Source: Solea solea (taxonomy: Eukaryota; Chordata; Actinopteri; Pleuronectiformes; Soleidae). Taken from it: a DNA stretch of 64,000 bases. The stretch spans positions 20,530,180 through 20,594,179 of the forward strand of contig NC_081135.1 in assembly GCF_958295425.1 (NCBI RefSeq), read 5' to 3'. Below are positions 1 to 14,405 of the stretch, piece after piece; the stretch's first letter is position 1; the number at the start of each line of letters is the position of its first letter. A program made the translations under genes and the position numbers. The notes beneath the pieces were generated by a model. That model was not told where the DNA came from, searched no databases, and was given only the letters and a program-made list of their open reading frames with translations.

Positions 1-2386
1 AACCACAGACAAAATAGATTTTTCGGAACAGACAAAACACACTGATATAATCAGTATACAGTAAAAGACAAAAACAGAATAAGTTCGTGAAATACAATAA
101 CAAATACAGCTAGAGATGAATACAAATCAGAAATAATATCAGGACATCTGTTCTAAAACATTTGAAATATCCCAGTAATGCAATATTTCTGATCAAAAAT
201 CCATTTGAAACAATATTGGAGACAGGTTGAATTAAGGACAAAAATGAAGTAAATATAAAAAAAACTTGCAGCAACCAAAAGGAAAGTAGAAATTTAAATG
301 TCAAATGGGAAATACAGTATGTTTGTAGGGGGGTTGGTTGGTTGTTATTCTTTATGTAAGATCACAATACTTAAGATCGCACCTGAACAGTTTAAATAAT
401 TCCTCTTAAACAAAAAAAATATGTAAGTCAGGATTGACGCACCCTTTTTTCACCAAGTGCTTCCAAACTCAGCCAGTTTGAAGGTACATTAACCCCAAAG
501 GCTTTTTGTGATGTCTGACAATCATAACAGTGTCAGTAGTATCAACAAAACAGTGTGTGATACCCTGTTCCATCTTCATTCCTCAGTCCTGCCTCTTTAT
601 GGAGGATAAGTAAACAGTGGCAGAGGTGTGGAAATACAACGCATGCATGATTGACAGTCCTCACAGTGTGTTTGCGTGTCTTTTCATCATTCCTCTGATA
701 TGCTGTGAATACCTCAGTAATGGCTCTGATGGCATGAGGGAGCATTTGTTATTGAGTGCACAATAGACTGTAATGACTTTATGTTACTGAACACTGACAC
801 ATTTCAGGTGTCAGCCGAAGACTGAATAGATACTAATGAGTTGAAGCTTAAGGGGTCAGAGTTTCTGTAGATCTGATCAGAAACTGTTGGAATGTTGTTG
901 AAGTGCCAACATAGTTGCAGTTGTCTAATATGATGAAAACTTACATGAAAACGTACCCATAGATTTTTCTTCTTTTAATATAAGTCTGAAGAATATGGGT
1001 AAATTGGTTCTCAAAAATTAAAGAAAAAAAGAACTGATCTTCAAGGTTTGGTTGTCAGGTAGATCAAAGTTCAGTATGAGCAGGAGAAAGGCCTTCTGTT
1101 ATATAAGTACATAGTTTCATAGCAGACGATGAAGGATACTATTTTATCAAATGCATATCCACTACTCAAGTCTGTCTATTGCTGAAACCGTGTTTTATGC
1201 TGTGGCAACATTTAAAGCTATAATAGTAAATAAATAAATAGAGTTTCACAATCAAGCAATATGTATGTGACTTTATCATCATAGTGGGATCAGTTCAATA
1301 AAAGTAGTATAACATAATGTAATGTGAAGTTACTTTTATAATAAAGAAAAAAAATTGAGTAAAATAAGTGTAAAGGGAATTTCATAAATGAAGCTAAACC
1401 TGTATTGCATATCAAAATTAAGTCTTTACTCGGTGCCACCAGGACCAAACCCTACATCTTGGTTTAAGTTTCTACAGATTCCTATTGCATATAATGTACA
1501 TTTTGTTTGAACAAGCTAGGTGATTGTTGATGACATCAGCATGAAAATCTAATGTTAGAGCTGGGTTAAGTGTTTGTTAAAACCCCCTCAATAACCTCTT
1601 GAGTTGAGTCTCACTGTCTACTTCCTCTGTCAGCATAAATTGCAACTCCTTTTGTTGTCCTTACTGTTGAGGCCTAAATCACATTGAGAGATGTCATGTT
1701 TGAACAGTTCTGGTGGACTGTAATGATGCTGAACGTTATCAGGACAGGATGGGAGTGGATTAAAGAGCTAAGGTGGGGATAATATGGAAGTGAATTAGTA
1801 AATTAAAATGGTATGGGTGAATGGAATAGAAGTAAATAACTGAATTAGTGTAAAGAGGCAAGTCATCATCTTGTTTGGCTTCTGTAATCCAGCTGTCCAT
1901 CATAGAAGAAAACACAGTGGATTCAAAGAAGGAAGAAGAAATTAAGTGAAAAGAGAGACATGCACTCAGACACACAATGGCAGGTGAACAGGTCCCAACA
2001 GGTTCCCCTTAACTGTTAGCGCAATCAGCTGTCACACCTGCAGCTGGTGCTGACGTGCACTTCTCTGACAGAATGAAGTTTAATTATATAGTTTGAATGA
2101 CAGAATAGTTACCATAAAAATTTGTAATCATTGGTCATCATCATTGTCATTTCTAACACTACACTGAGTAAAATTAACAGTTGTCTGCTACAAGTGAGTT
2201 GCTGCTTTTGGTTTGAAATCAAAGATACATTGTATAAAAAAAAACAAAAACACAGATTTTTGTGATAAATGTCATTTTGAGTTAACGAAGAGGCTGGAAA
2301 TTGCACTAATTAAAATCAATTCATGAGAGATGTAATCATATCTCTGTTTTTAATGACACATACATATTGTTGCTTTTTTTCTGCAG
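1..2386. other. Presumed intron of itprid2, no exon recognised
   Basis: This AT-rich stretch lies upstream of the first recognisable itprid2 exon. That exon begins in mid-codon, so at least one earlier coding exon must exist and is probably beyond the left edge. I looked for the segment that precedes the NHL motif in vertebrate ITPRID2 and saw nothing convincing on the plus strand. Only short random open frames are present. Confidence 0.5.
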
Positions 2387-2426
2387 CCAACCATCTTCAG
2401 TCCAGTAACAAGAAAGCTGATTCCTG
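2387..2426 (+). CDS. itprid2: itprid2 coding exon a
   Basis: A 40-bp exon with acceptor tttttctgcag and donor gtaagt. It enters with one base of its first codon in the preceding exon and reads (A)[12 protein letters not shown], like the segment before the IP3R-binding domain of ITPRID2. It leaves two bases for the next exon. Confidence 0.8.
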
Positions 2427-5400
2427 GTAAGTTCCCTGTCAGTGTTTTATCTACATTATTGCAGTCATGTCTGGATTCTTGAAGAGTTGAAATGATACAT
2501 TCATTAACTGATTAGTTGATTGACAGAAAATGTATGGCAGCACGATTGATAACATTATTGTAATTTTATGTGAAAATCTAGTAAAATTTGAATTGAAGAT
2601 GCCACTTCTACTTTTTTTATTGGTGGTAAAATGTGGGAGGGAGGTGCCGTCATAGCCTCAACTTTCTAACAAAATGACAAGTAAAACAAATAGTGAAATT
2701 ATCAAGATTTAAAGAGTTTAACTTATGTCCCCTTGAGAGTCATTAAATAAAGTATAAGCTGACTGATAACTCAAATTCTCCTCTCCTTAAATTGTGTGTC
2801 CGTCTGCGTGTTTGTTTGCGTGTGTAGTTTTGGCTTTGCTGCGGAACAGAAGAGGAGTCAGTATAAGGAAAGAGGAAGAAGTATGAACTCGACAGGATCT
2901 GGGAAGAGCAGCACCGTGTCCAGGTCAGTCTTCAGTCAAGATCCATGGAGGATTGTGTTGGATGTTATACAGTAATGTCAATTACACAGGGCTGGAGACA
3001 CAAGCTGTTATAAACTTCAAACCAGTAAAATGGAGGAACAGGGAACTTGTTTGTGCCAAAATAAAGCAAGAGGAGGAAAATCTATAACATTTGTGTCAGG
3101 ATACTTGTAGCAGTAGCCAATTTGTTTTTGCTTTTATGTATTTTTTAAAAAAGTTTTTTGCTATTGATGGAGATTAACATTTCACTACTAGTTTTAAATT
3201 ATATGCAAAAAAGTTCTCAAAGAAATATCGTTGCTTTTAATCTACAGCTTTTCTGCAGTCTTTTAAAAAAAATCACTGAATTGAGTTCATTCTGAAACAC
3301 TAGAGTGAACATGGATTGTATTTGTTGTCTTAATGTAGCCAATTCTGACCTGTACTGCACTAACCCAACATGTCATACTGCTGCTGTTTCATTTCATGTA
3401 GCATGGTTTTCATTGTGAAAAAGCCATAGCTAATGCAGTTTGTCACAAGGAGGGTGGCCCTGGCAGCATTCAATTATGAAAATGATGAAGGTGGTTAGGT
3501 TTGCATAGTGAGTGAAGTACTGGAAAGAGGATCCACAGTGATGTTAAAAGCTACAGTAAGCTGACCTTTCTTTTACTTAAAAGGGAACCTCTCAAAGACT
3601 GACATTATAAAATGTTGCCTGATGTTTTTTAAACTCTCTTTCGTCAAACATGGGGTAGACTAAAGTCACAGGTACTATGGCTTATCTCAAATCCCCTTTG
3701 ACTGGTTTGAATCATGCAACAGCTCATAGTGTCACTTTTCTGTTAGAAATAATGGAAACAAACCTTCCCTAAAGTTCTCAATGGAGCAGGTTTTGGTAAA
3801 TAAATAGCCTGAATAATTATATTCAAAATTAACATTAGTAGACAAGTGTTTGGATGATTGCTGGTTAACTGGTGGTCTGTTGGGGATATTAGGGTTTTAG
3901 GATTCTCATTACTGGTTGGTGGTGGGTGGAAGGTGTGGCTGATGGTGTCAGGGTTTGGGTGGTGTTCCAATAATTGAAGGTGAATGGTCAATATTGTGTG
4001 TAATTGTTCAAAGGGGCTGTGGTGCATCATTGGTAACCCGTTTTGGGATGAATGTGACAACATTTCGAGAGACTCCTGGGCTGTGTTTAGTGTAGTTTGG
4101 CAGCAGATGTTTCTGCTGCAGTTTTCTGGATGAAAGAGTACAGAATGAAAACCATCAGATTCATGTTGGAAAGCCAACAGAGCGCTGACGGAGAGAAACA
4201 CAGAGTTCCAAAGTCACTTAAGCCAAACTAACGGATATGTTGTCCACAATTCTTTAAACCATATATTAAGTTGCCCATATGGACATTGAACTATTACTAC
4301 TATATACTACTATTTCTCGATTGCCCTCTCATCCCACTGACAATTTAATGACCTTTTCCTAATGTAATTTTACTTTAAATCATGGGGGACTAAATGCAAA
4401 GCCCTCATTTTGCCTAAACGTGTGTTTTGTAAATGTAGCTGTATCTAATGCCCCTCCAACTCAATAGGGAATTATTGTCCCTATTAATTCCATCTTAATA
4501 CTAAGATGAACTTTAATGTTATTTGTGAAGATATTTACTTGTTTTCTAAGACACACGTAAGCTTCAGAAAAACATTTACATTTGGAAAGAAGAGGAAAAA
4601 TTGCTGTGATAAACTGTTCATGCCGGGTTATGACAATTGTTTTAATAGCAAATTACAAATGTGCACATCCTCCTGACATTCATCTAAACCGTTACTGTCA
4701 AATGAAAATGAATAGCTTCAAAGACTTTTAGCTGTTTTGTCTGCTCACCTTTAATGTCAAACTGTAATAACATGAAATTACATGTTTGTTATTTTGGCAG
4801 CGCTGAATACAAACCCAGGTTCACTATCATCATGCAGTCCTTCCAGGAATCTCTGATCTACTAACAAATGAAAATCAGTCCCTGCAGTTTATGTGAGAAG
4901 TTGCAATGTTTGTACATTTTTCAGCAGAAAAGTGGTTAAGCTCAAAGAATGGTTTGCCACTGAAACAAGACACTGAGGCTGTGAAATTGAAGTAGTTGAC
5001 ACTGCGACAAAGGAATTAGGAGTTAGGAATTTGTATTATGGAGCCCTTGGTAGCATTATGGCATGCAAGCACTAAGGTTACCCTATTCAATTCAAGAGAA
5101 ACATTCTGGAGATCCAGTGAAATCTTTTTTTTAACAAATAACTAACAAAGCTCAACCAGATAGCTGGAAAATAGTTGATTGTGGAGGTTCATGCAATTGT
5201 TGTTAAAATACTCACATTTTTGTATCACTGTTATCTTTCCTGAACTCCTTACATCAGAAGAGCACAGACACATGCACATGTTTATTAACTTTATAGATGA
5301 CCCAAGGCAATATCTCATCATGTGCATTATTGCATTTATTGTCTGTCTCTCTTGTAGACTCTTGTTTTGTAAGGTTTTCAGGCAGTTTTGACTGTGGTGC

Positions 5401-7140
5401 AGCACTGGAAACGAGCTGTTTACTGAACTGGTGCAGTAGCTCAACAAGAGCCAATAGACAAGTCCACTCTCTCTGGACGTCCTTGTGATTGGCCACAGTC
5501 TCATGTCACTCTCTGATATGCCTCCTTTCATGGCACAAATAAAGTTATTAAGCTATATATAGAGTCTAGAGGAGGTGCAGAAGTGTCATTCACCCTCAGA
5601 TCACTTATTATAGAATGACTACTCAATAATGCCAAAAGAATCCTGCATACTGTACATTTAAGTTAAAAAAACAACAACAACACAACGATGGTTGTCGTTT
5701 TTATGCCAAGATGATCTCCTGGAGGGACTGATCGTTTCCTGTTTGTCAAGTTTCTACTGGTGTCTAACTATTGGGTTTTTTGAGGAGCTGGGCAGGGGCA
5801 GAACATTGTTGCCATCTCCAGGAAAGCAGAACAATTTCTCTTACTAACCCGCCTCACTAACTATAAATAATACACTAACCATCTTATGAACACACTAACC
5901 GCCTAACGGGGAGCTGTGTGTGAGAAGTACTAACTGGCTGTCTGTGTTTTCGTAGAGTTTCAGAGGTGATGGAGCACACAGAGGAGCACCCAGAGGAAGT
6001 CCTACTTACCCTGTGGTTAGACTGTCTAAACTAACCAGCAGACTAACTCTCCAGCTAAATGACTAACCAGCTGAATGACTTTCTGACTGAGTGCCTGACC
6101 CGTCTGTCTATGTGTGTGTCTACAGTGTGTCAGAGCTGTTGGACCTTTACGAGGAGGATCCTGAAGAAATTTTATTAAATCTTGGCTTTGGTCGAGAAGA
6201 ACCCGACCTCGCCTCGAAGGTTCCTTCCAGGTTCTTGAACGGCTTCTCCTCCGCACGAGGCATTGACATCAAGGTACTAACAACAGCAGTGTGAAAACAC
6301 TGCCGGCAAACTTTAAACTAAAATAAATGTGAAACTTTAACTAAATAAAATCAAATTCTTAGTATTATTATATAAAGTATTTTAGGCACAGTACAATTTT
6401 CTCAATGAGAAAAAGCTGCAAAGGGTTACCCCCTTCACTGTCATATTACAAGAGTGTTAGCATACTAAGATTAAAAAAAAAAGCAGCAAACAAAGTACAG
6501 CTGAGGCTGATGTGAAATGCTGTTAGTTTTACAGGTATTTGTCATAGATCAAAGTGCAGTAATGAAAGTTTTAGACTCACTGCCGAAAACGTACACATTA
6601 TCTGCATGAATTTTTGGTAGTTCAGAATTAACTTTACTGGTCAGTACCACATGAAGCTGCCTGTTGTTTTTCTAATGGCATCATTTCCCATGGATCACCT
6701 GCAGGTTTACCTGGGAGCCCAGATGCAGCGCATGGAGCTGGAGAACCCCAACTACGCTTTGACGAGTATGTACCTGTACAATATTTACAGTGCCCCTGCA
6801 TCTGATTTAGTATTTGTCACTGTGCCACTGTCTTCATCCTTAACTGAAACTATTTTAGCTAATCACATCTTTACCAAAGGCATAGGATTAGCCATGCTGT
6901 TGATGAGAGGCTCAGAGGTTCATGTCCTAACTCAAAGGAAGTGAAGTTCAAAGAGTGTGTTTGTGTGTGTCCTGTTCTCAGTGTAATGTAGTGTTTTGTG
7001 GGGTCCTTCAACCCTTTTAGCTGTTCTGCCAATTGCCTGGACAACACCGCCAGCAAGGACAAAGATCTTTTTGTCCTAGACACACACACACACACGCATA
7101 CGCACACACTTGCACGCATGCACACACACACGCACGCATG

Positions 7141-7193
<53 letters not shown>

Positions 7194-10100
7194 ACAGAGA
7201 GAGAGACCTGCTGGGCTAACATTCTGGCCCATTTTCATTTTCAAACTCGGGTTTGCATGAATGTATTGGATCGCTAATTGAACACACACAGGCTCACACA
7301 CACACACACACACATGGCTGAATATCTTCTTCTTGACAGTTTAACTGCCTTGGTGCTGTAAAGAACGGCTTAACCAAAGATCCTCTGTGTGTGAGAAGAT
7401 GAATCACTCCATAGTTGAATGTATCTCAGACCCTCAGACATCTCAGATGATTGCCATGATAGCAGTTTGGCTCATCACTGCTCCCGGTTTGTGAAACAAC
7501 AATTGATGATTTGCTCGGCACAAGTGGTCTTAATTCCTTTACTTTAATGTGGACTTGGTGTTGAGTAGAATTTCCTTCTTTCATGTGTGGTTTTGTTCTT
7601 GAACTTCTGGTTGCTTTTGCTCTCTTTTGTAAATACATTTCCAAAATCTTGGCCCTAAGGTTTTCACACAACCTCCAACACATTTTTCACACGTTCATAT
7701 TTTTGGAGTTGCAGGCGAGTTGTGGCTTAGAAAGATTGTGGTTTGATCCTCGTCTCTATAGTTCACATGTAGATGTGTCCTTGTGCAAGCTGCTGAACCC
7801 CATATTGCGATGCCTGGTGCCAGTGGTGTGTAAATATATGGATGGAGTATTATATGAATGTGTGTATGAATGGGTGAATGTTGTCTTTAAGATCAAGATA
7901 AGTGTTGATTGACAATACCGGTTCCACCACTGATAGAAAAAAAGACTCCACCAGCGCTCAACTGGATTAATAGCTTACTTTACTTACTTAGTAGCAGATT
8001 GTTGTCGCTATGGTGACACATTTCTTAAGCTTTTAGATCAGTTCAACTTTATGTAACCTGCAATCTTTCATGTTAACGTGTTGACACTCTTTTTAATAAA
8101 CAATTTAACAAATAATACACATTTAAATTGGAGTGTCTTGGTATCATTGGTATCTTGATATCAGTGAAACTATTCGGAGTCTCCACTGTATAATTGTTAT
8201 AATGTTAATCCCTTTAAACACCCCAAATCACATAATAAACATCAAATAAAACACATTGTGGCCAGTTACCTTGACTGGTGCAAAAGTGATCCCAGCTCTG
8301 TCTTGTAATTTACAATGTAAATAAAATTCACTCTTGTATTACTTTTGTCCACACCCAGAAACTTATTGAGGAAGCCAAGCTGTTTTTTTTGTAAATGTGC
8401 AGTGAGCATTTGTCAGATGGTTATGAATGAACTGCTATCATTTACTTCATGCTGTGGCTGCATTCCCAGTGTATGTGTATGTATAATTATGAACTATATT
8501 ATGTACTAAAACTGTAGGGTTAGTGCAGCAGATGTTAACATAAGCATCACAATCTCATCTCTGGTGCAGATCAGAGGAATTTCACACAACTTCCTTGTTA
8601 CTGAAAGCCACGCAGACAGCCAATAGTCTGGCTGCAGATTCACTTTTCTTTGTTTTTTAAAAATGTTGTGCAAAAAGTAATGAGATCCAGGATTCTTTTC
8701 AGTTTATCAGTCAAAGACCACCAGGTTATTAAACTGTATGATTGATTTCTAAGAGAAACAACCTGATGCAGTGCATCATGAACCCTGACAGTAGCTATGA
8801 CTGTTCATACATACGCAGATATTGTTTGTAAATGCTTAGTCACAAAGTTAACTTTCTTGTTATCTGCAGATAACAACTAAATGAGTCACAAGGGGTGTGT
8901 AGGCCTGAATACTAAGTCAGGAGTCAGGAGAAGAGAGGAGTGCCAGAGAAAAAGAAACTCTTGATGACCAAAAAACGTCTAGTGTGCTTATCAAAACGAA
9001 GAGTTTTTTCCTTGTTCAAATGCTCTTAGTTGCATCACAGACCAGCTAACATCCATTACGTAAACACAGCTCCTCTGTGGAAGCGACATTGGCAGGGAGC
9101 AGTGCAGCAGCACATACAGTACCTCTGAGTTTGTTGTGCTGCTTCTGTGGTGTGTGTTGTGCTGCTCTGAAAGGTGTCCGTTGAAATTGGGAACAAAATA
9201 ATGAAAAGGGAAGAATGGTCCTGGATTCTAGTGTGGTCAAATTTGGAGCAGTTTAAAGTCCAATGTGTATAATGTAGGAGAGATCTGTCAACAGAATCAG
9301 GATATCTATTATATCTATCTATATTTGCTACCTTTATATTATACCAAAGTGGTTGCTCTTACATTAAATCTGCCATGTTGTATCTCCATGTTTCTTAGCA
9401 AAGACTAACACACTGGTCCTTTTAGAGGCACTTTTGATGGAGCTGACATCTGAGTTATTTTAATAAAGTAAGGAGTGAAATAACCTTATTATGAATGCTG
9501 CAGAGTAACCCTTAAATGGTGGACAGCTTTTCGAATAATTTACTCAACACTGGTCTTAAATAATAATCCTCTTAATTCATGAGCTGTCAGTGACACCAGA
9601 GAACATTGTTATAAAGCTAACAAGCATTCAGCTATGTCAGATAGGTGTTTGTGTTGCTAAAAAGATTCAGACGTGCCAAGAAGAGCAACATTTTAATTTG
9701 TTGATTAGACACTTTTGGTGTTGCTTATTCGGTGGATCTTTGGAGGCCGCGTGGGGTCAGCAGATCACTCAGTCTGCACTTAAAATGTTCGCTATGTGTA
9801 TTTATGTGGTGGCATCCACAACAATTCAGACATAAATCGACCACTCATTATGAGTAAAGTCTTACAGGTAAAATACGAGAAAAAGAGCATCTCACATTAA
9901 AATGCAGTGCCCTCCTATAGTTTTAGAACAGTGAGGCCAATTCCTTTATTTTTGCCATGGACTGAAAACATTTGGGTTTTACATCGAAAGATGAATATGA
10001 GACAAAATATGAACATTTAAGCTTTTACTTTTAGCTTTTACATTTTAGCTTTTACTACCAGATATTTACATCTGGATCTGATGATTGGGGATTTTTGCTG

Positions 10101-13100
10101 ATTGATCAGGGGAATCCCTTGTAATTGTGTGCTTACATGCTTTCTTGCCTTCATGCTATACTGTTACTAAATGATTTGCATGCATGAGCATGTAGAGATG
10201 TCCTTTGCAGGCACATTATAATGAGCGTTTTTAAACTGTCATCAGCAGATTAATTTGATTGTCGTTAAGTTTTTGTAATGGTGCTATCTCCTCCTTTTTC
10301 ACTCCAGCTGTATAGCCCACACCTGAGTCTGAGTGACAGCTTTCACACAAGCCAAAATAATCAGTAGTAGTTTGAAAACACCCTTGATTGAGCCAATTTT
10401 CATCCAGAGTGTTTATTTGTTCTTAAGATAAAAATGCTGACTGTAGTATTTGAATATATAATTTGTCAGTTAACCTAATACAAAGTGCTGTAAATAAGAA
10501 AAAAACAAAATCAATCCATATCTTGTAGAACTAACATTTCTTTTAAAATGACACAATTTTTTATTTACACTTGCACACGGTGGGTTAATCCAAACTTTGA
10601 GGAGATTTTGTGCATTTAGTGTCCTTCGGCGTCTTTTCTCTCAAAAAAATCTCAGACTGGCTTCATGATGTTGACATCAGGGCTCTGTAGGGGCCACAGC
10701 AGGTTTCAAGACACTTTGTTCCTCTTGTCTCAGAGGATATTTTGGAGTCTGGCCGTATGTTAGCGGTCATCATCATTGTGCTGCAATATTACCTTGGGAC
10801 CAATCAGATGCCTCCCTGAAGACAGTGTGATAGATAAGAATCTAAAGTGCTGGATAGCTTTCAAAGAGCCAGATGAAATATGATAAGGAAAATGGTGCAT
10901 ATTTTGGGACAGTCTTTCCTTTGAAAGCTGTCAATGATGCACATGATTAAAGATGATGGAAGTGTGTGGAAGAAGTTTAAACCAGAGTTATTTTCTCACT
11001 TTTAAACACATGGTCAAACTTCTGGCATTAATACAGTGTGTGTGTGTGTGTGTTTGTTTACAGTGTGTATTTGTCTGAAGCATACTGATACCTTTAGAGC
11101 AATATGTAATCTAATAATAGTATTGAGTCATAAGCAGTGTTTTAAATCTATGCTTTAGAACTCATTGAAACGCTTCGTCAACTTGTATTAGAACTGGACC
11201 TGTTTATTGAAACTGAACTGCTCCTTTAACAGTCTCTGGTCTGTCTGTGGTTCCTGGAAGCTTTTTTCTTTCCAGAACATTCTCATACTGTCCCATCGTT
11301 TCCCTGGATCCCAGGCACATGTGGGTGTGCGTTAGTGTGTGTGTGTGCGCGAGTGTGTCTCTGTGTGTGTTGTTGTTGTTGTTTGTTATGTAAGCGCTGT
11401 TCTCACCACCAGAACAAATCTCTTGGGACGAAGAGTAGTAAAAAGAGGGAGTACGTGTCGTTTTCTCTTATTCCTCTCTTCCTGTTTGAGGATCCTTAGA
11501 ATGAGTGTTGGTGCACAGTCAGCAGTCGACAGGAAACACACTCACACGCACTGTATTCTAATCGTCACACATGGCTGCTCTAATAAGAGGTTCGTGTTCT
11601 GTAGTCGTATGCAGATGTGACTGAAACAGCTGTACAGCTGTTTGACTCTGTGGTTTATAGTGTTGACACAATAATTAGTTTAATATGTGGTAACTTTTTT
11701 GCAGGATCTCAAGATCTTGTAGGTGGTTTTAAAAGTGCAGTTTTTTTTGTCCATTTTATGGCAGTAGAATAAGCTGAAACTAATAATTGTGTATAACTGT
11801 TGTGGTCGACATGCAAGCAAAGAAAAGAAAAACATCTGTCTAAAGTCAGCTCAGGTCAGGTTTTAATCATGAATGTGCCTTGGAGATGTTCTGAATCTTG
11901 GTAACTTTGTGGTTAAAATGCATAGTAGGCACATGCAAACATATGTAGTTGACTTTCACTTCAGGAACATTGTTGTGTGTGTAATTCCTTATGTTTAAAC
12001 TGCAGAATGAATTACCTACTTGCAAGTATAAATGATCTGTAAGAGTAAGTGCAGCTGTTTACCTCCATTTCAGCCCTTCATATATGTTTTCCCAAAGAGC
12101 AGTGATCTAAAATTAATGGCACCAGTGACATTTTTTTAACCAGCAGATTTGGAGTTGGAGGTATGAGGTCACAGATCAGCCAGTAAACGAGAGCAGCCTG
12201 TTCTCTATTTGATTGCTGTATAATATTAGAGCAAGTTATGAGACGTTTACAGAGCGACGGACAGAAGACAGAAGTCTGTGTTTCATAACAGACTGACATG
12301 TATTTAGACAGCGAGCGATGAAGGGGAGAAGGGGAGGAAGGAAGGAAAGTATGCAAGTCATCATCCTGTTGAAGATGAGACTGACGGCCTGACTTGCATA
12401 ACCATAGAAGAAGAAGAAAGGCGGGCTCCAATGACTGTGATCAGACGCAATACAAGTCAATTGTATTGCGTCAAGTTATACAAGTTATTTCTCTCACCCT
12501 CATAGCACATGAAGTTAATGAAGCAAAAACTTTTTTTTAAAACAAATATACGAGTCAGTAAGTGTCAGACATTTATCTGATCTGTTTCTGACAAGTGTAT
12601 TAAATATAATTTGCTTAATTCTAGTAAATTGATGTATAGGTAGGAGAGTAGTAAATGTATTATGTTTATCCCAATTTATTTCAAACCTACAACTACATAT
12701 CACCATAAAGACATTTTTTTCTGTTAAAGCTGTGAGAATTTTGACCCACCTGTTTTTATTTTCAATTTGTATATATATGCTGGGCAAGCCAATAGGAGGT
12801 CAAATTATTGCAAATCATTCTAAATGGCATCTATTTTTGCCTGGTTATCGTGTGGTTTGGAGAAGTTGATTTACCTGCTGCTTATGCACCCCTCTCCTAA
12901 TATTTATGTTACAGTAAGTGGGTTGGAACGCACATTAATTAGCTGAAGATGAGACTGAATGATGAAATTGTAAAATGTATGTTTTTTTGGGGAGTGCTTA
13001 ACAAACAAGCTGAGTGACTCCAGGAAACATCTACTGGCTCATAGAAGAAAGGGAGCTGGCTGTGCAGCTGGATGTTGACATGTTCAGACTTTCAACTAAT

Positions 13101-14372
13101 CTGCGTCTTGATCTACTCGGTGCCAGTCTTTAAGTATCTAGGACATCCTTTGTTCTCCTTTTTAAGGTCACCAACTGTAAACACACCAAGATTCATTTAC
13201 TTGTATCAGGACGGAGGTTTCGCTTCACTTAAGTGAGCACAAACTGATGTACGAGTAGTTGTTATTGTTTTTTGGACGCTGTTGGTTTCTGCCTTCTACT
13301 TGCTGCTTTCTTTAAATGTTGTTTTATGATTCTGGTGTTTGTGTTTATTCAAGTCAAAGTTATTCATGTAAAGACCTACTATATTATAGTTCATCTCCTC
13401 ATATCCTAAAAAGGATGCAAATCAAGAAAGAAGAAAGTGTTGATTATAGATTTGTCACTGTTAATGTAACTTGGTTTTGTGTCCTCCACTACATAGTGCT
13501 GGTCTGATCCCAAGCGCTCTTGTCATGTCAGATCAGAGAGGTCAAATCTGTTAGATATATGTTAAACTCATTGCAGCTGTGAAGAAGTGGGTTCTCGGGT
13601 TGTAAAAAGCTGGCAAAATATGAAGCTTCATTCATACCTGGACAAAGCTTTGCTATTATAGTGTTTGTGAATTTAACATTTACCGGTTTGGTACTACTGT
13701 CTTCATGTTTATAATAATTTGTTCATACACAACTCAATGCCAGCTTAGTGTAACTTGAAAGAAACATGCTTTCAACTCAACTTGATTTTGTCACTAAATG
13801 TGGCCACTTAGTCAGTCATTATCATTATTTTATTCAGGAAATAGCACATTTTACACTAACATGCATTGTTGATGTTTTTGGAAACTAGCCAGAGAACACA
13901 TGAATAACTCAGCTACATCTATGGTTTTCATTATACAAGTAAATATTTTTGTTCATTCCATATGCGAAGCTTCTCTTTGACTGTTCATTTTGTTTTCAAC
14001 TCCCTCAGGTCGATTCCGTCAGATCGAGGTCTTAACCACAGTAGCTAACGAGTTCTTCCAGCTCTACAGTCAGGTCTCTGGTCAACCTGTTGAACGTATC
14101 AGCTCCAGGGACCAAGGTAACCAACTCCTGTAAACTCTTACACTGTGGAATTATTATTGTTCAGCTTTGTGGCTTTTATTCCATATTTCCCACAATGTAA
14201 ACTTAAGTTAAATGTCATATTTAGTGATCTTCATCCTTATAGTTGTCGGTTTTATAGTGATGAAAACTCTTTTGAATTTGCGCTTGCAGGTTAGAATGTC
14301 TAATTTGAAAACGTAATTTTGTATCCTACTTATTAATCAACAAAATAAATTACTATAAATTAGTCTGAATGA

Positions 14373-14405
<33 letters not shown>

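Larger units (their letters stand above)
6766..14008. other. Large itprid2 intron (7.2 kb)
   Basis: No exon was recognised between the two domain exons. The intron holds a (CA)n-rich block at 7079-7200 and a short one near 7286-7312, a SINE relic at 7712-7915, a degraded DNA-transposon-like segment at 9895-10880, and a (GT)n stretch near 11036-11055. The rest is AT-rich single-copy-looking sequence. Confidence 0.6.

Noticed and set aside
3743..4201. A 152-codon minus-strand open frame in an itprid2 intron
   Set aside because: No familiar motif, low-complexity His/Pro/Leu composition and no promoter or splice signals seen.
7017..7313. Cys/Val or His/Thr repeat proteins
   Set aside because: They are translations of (CA)n/(GT)n microsatellites.
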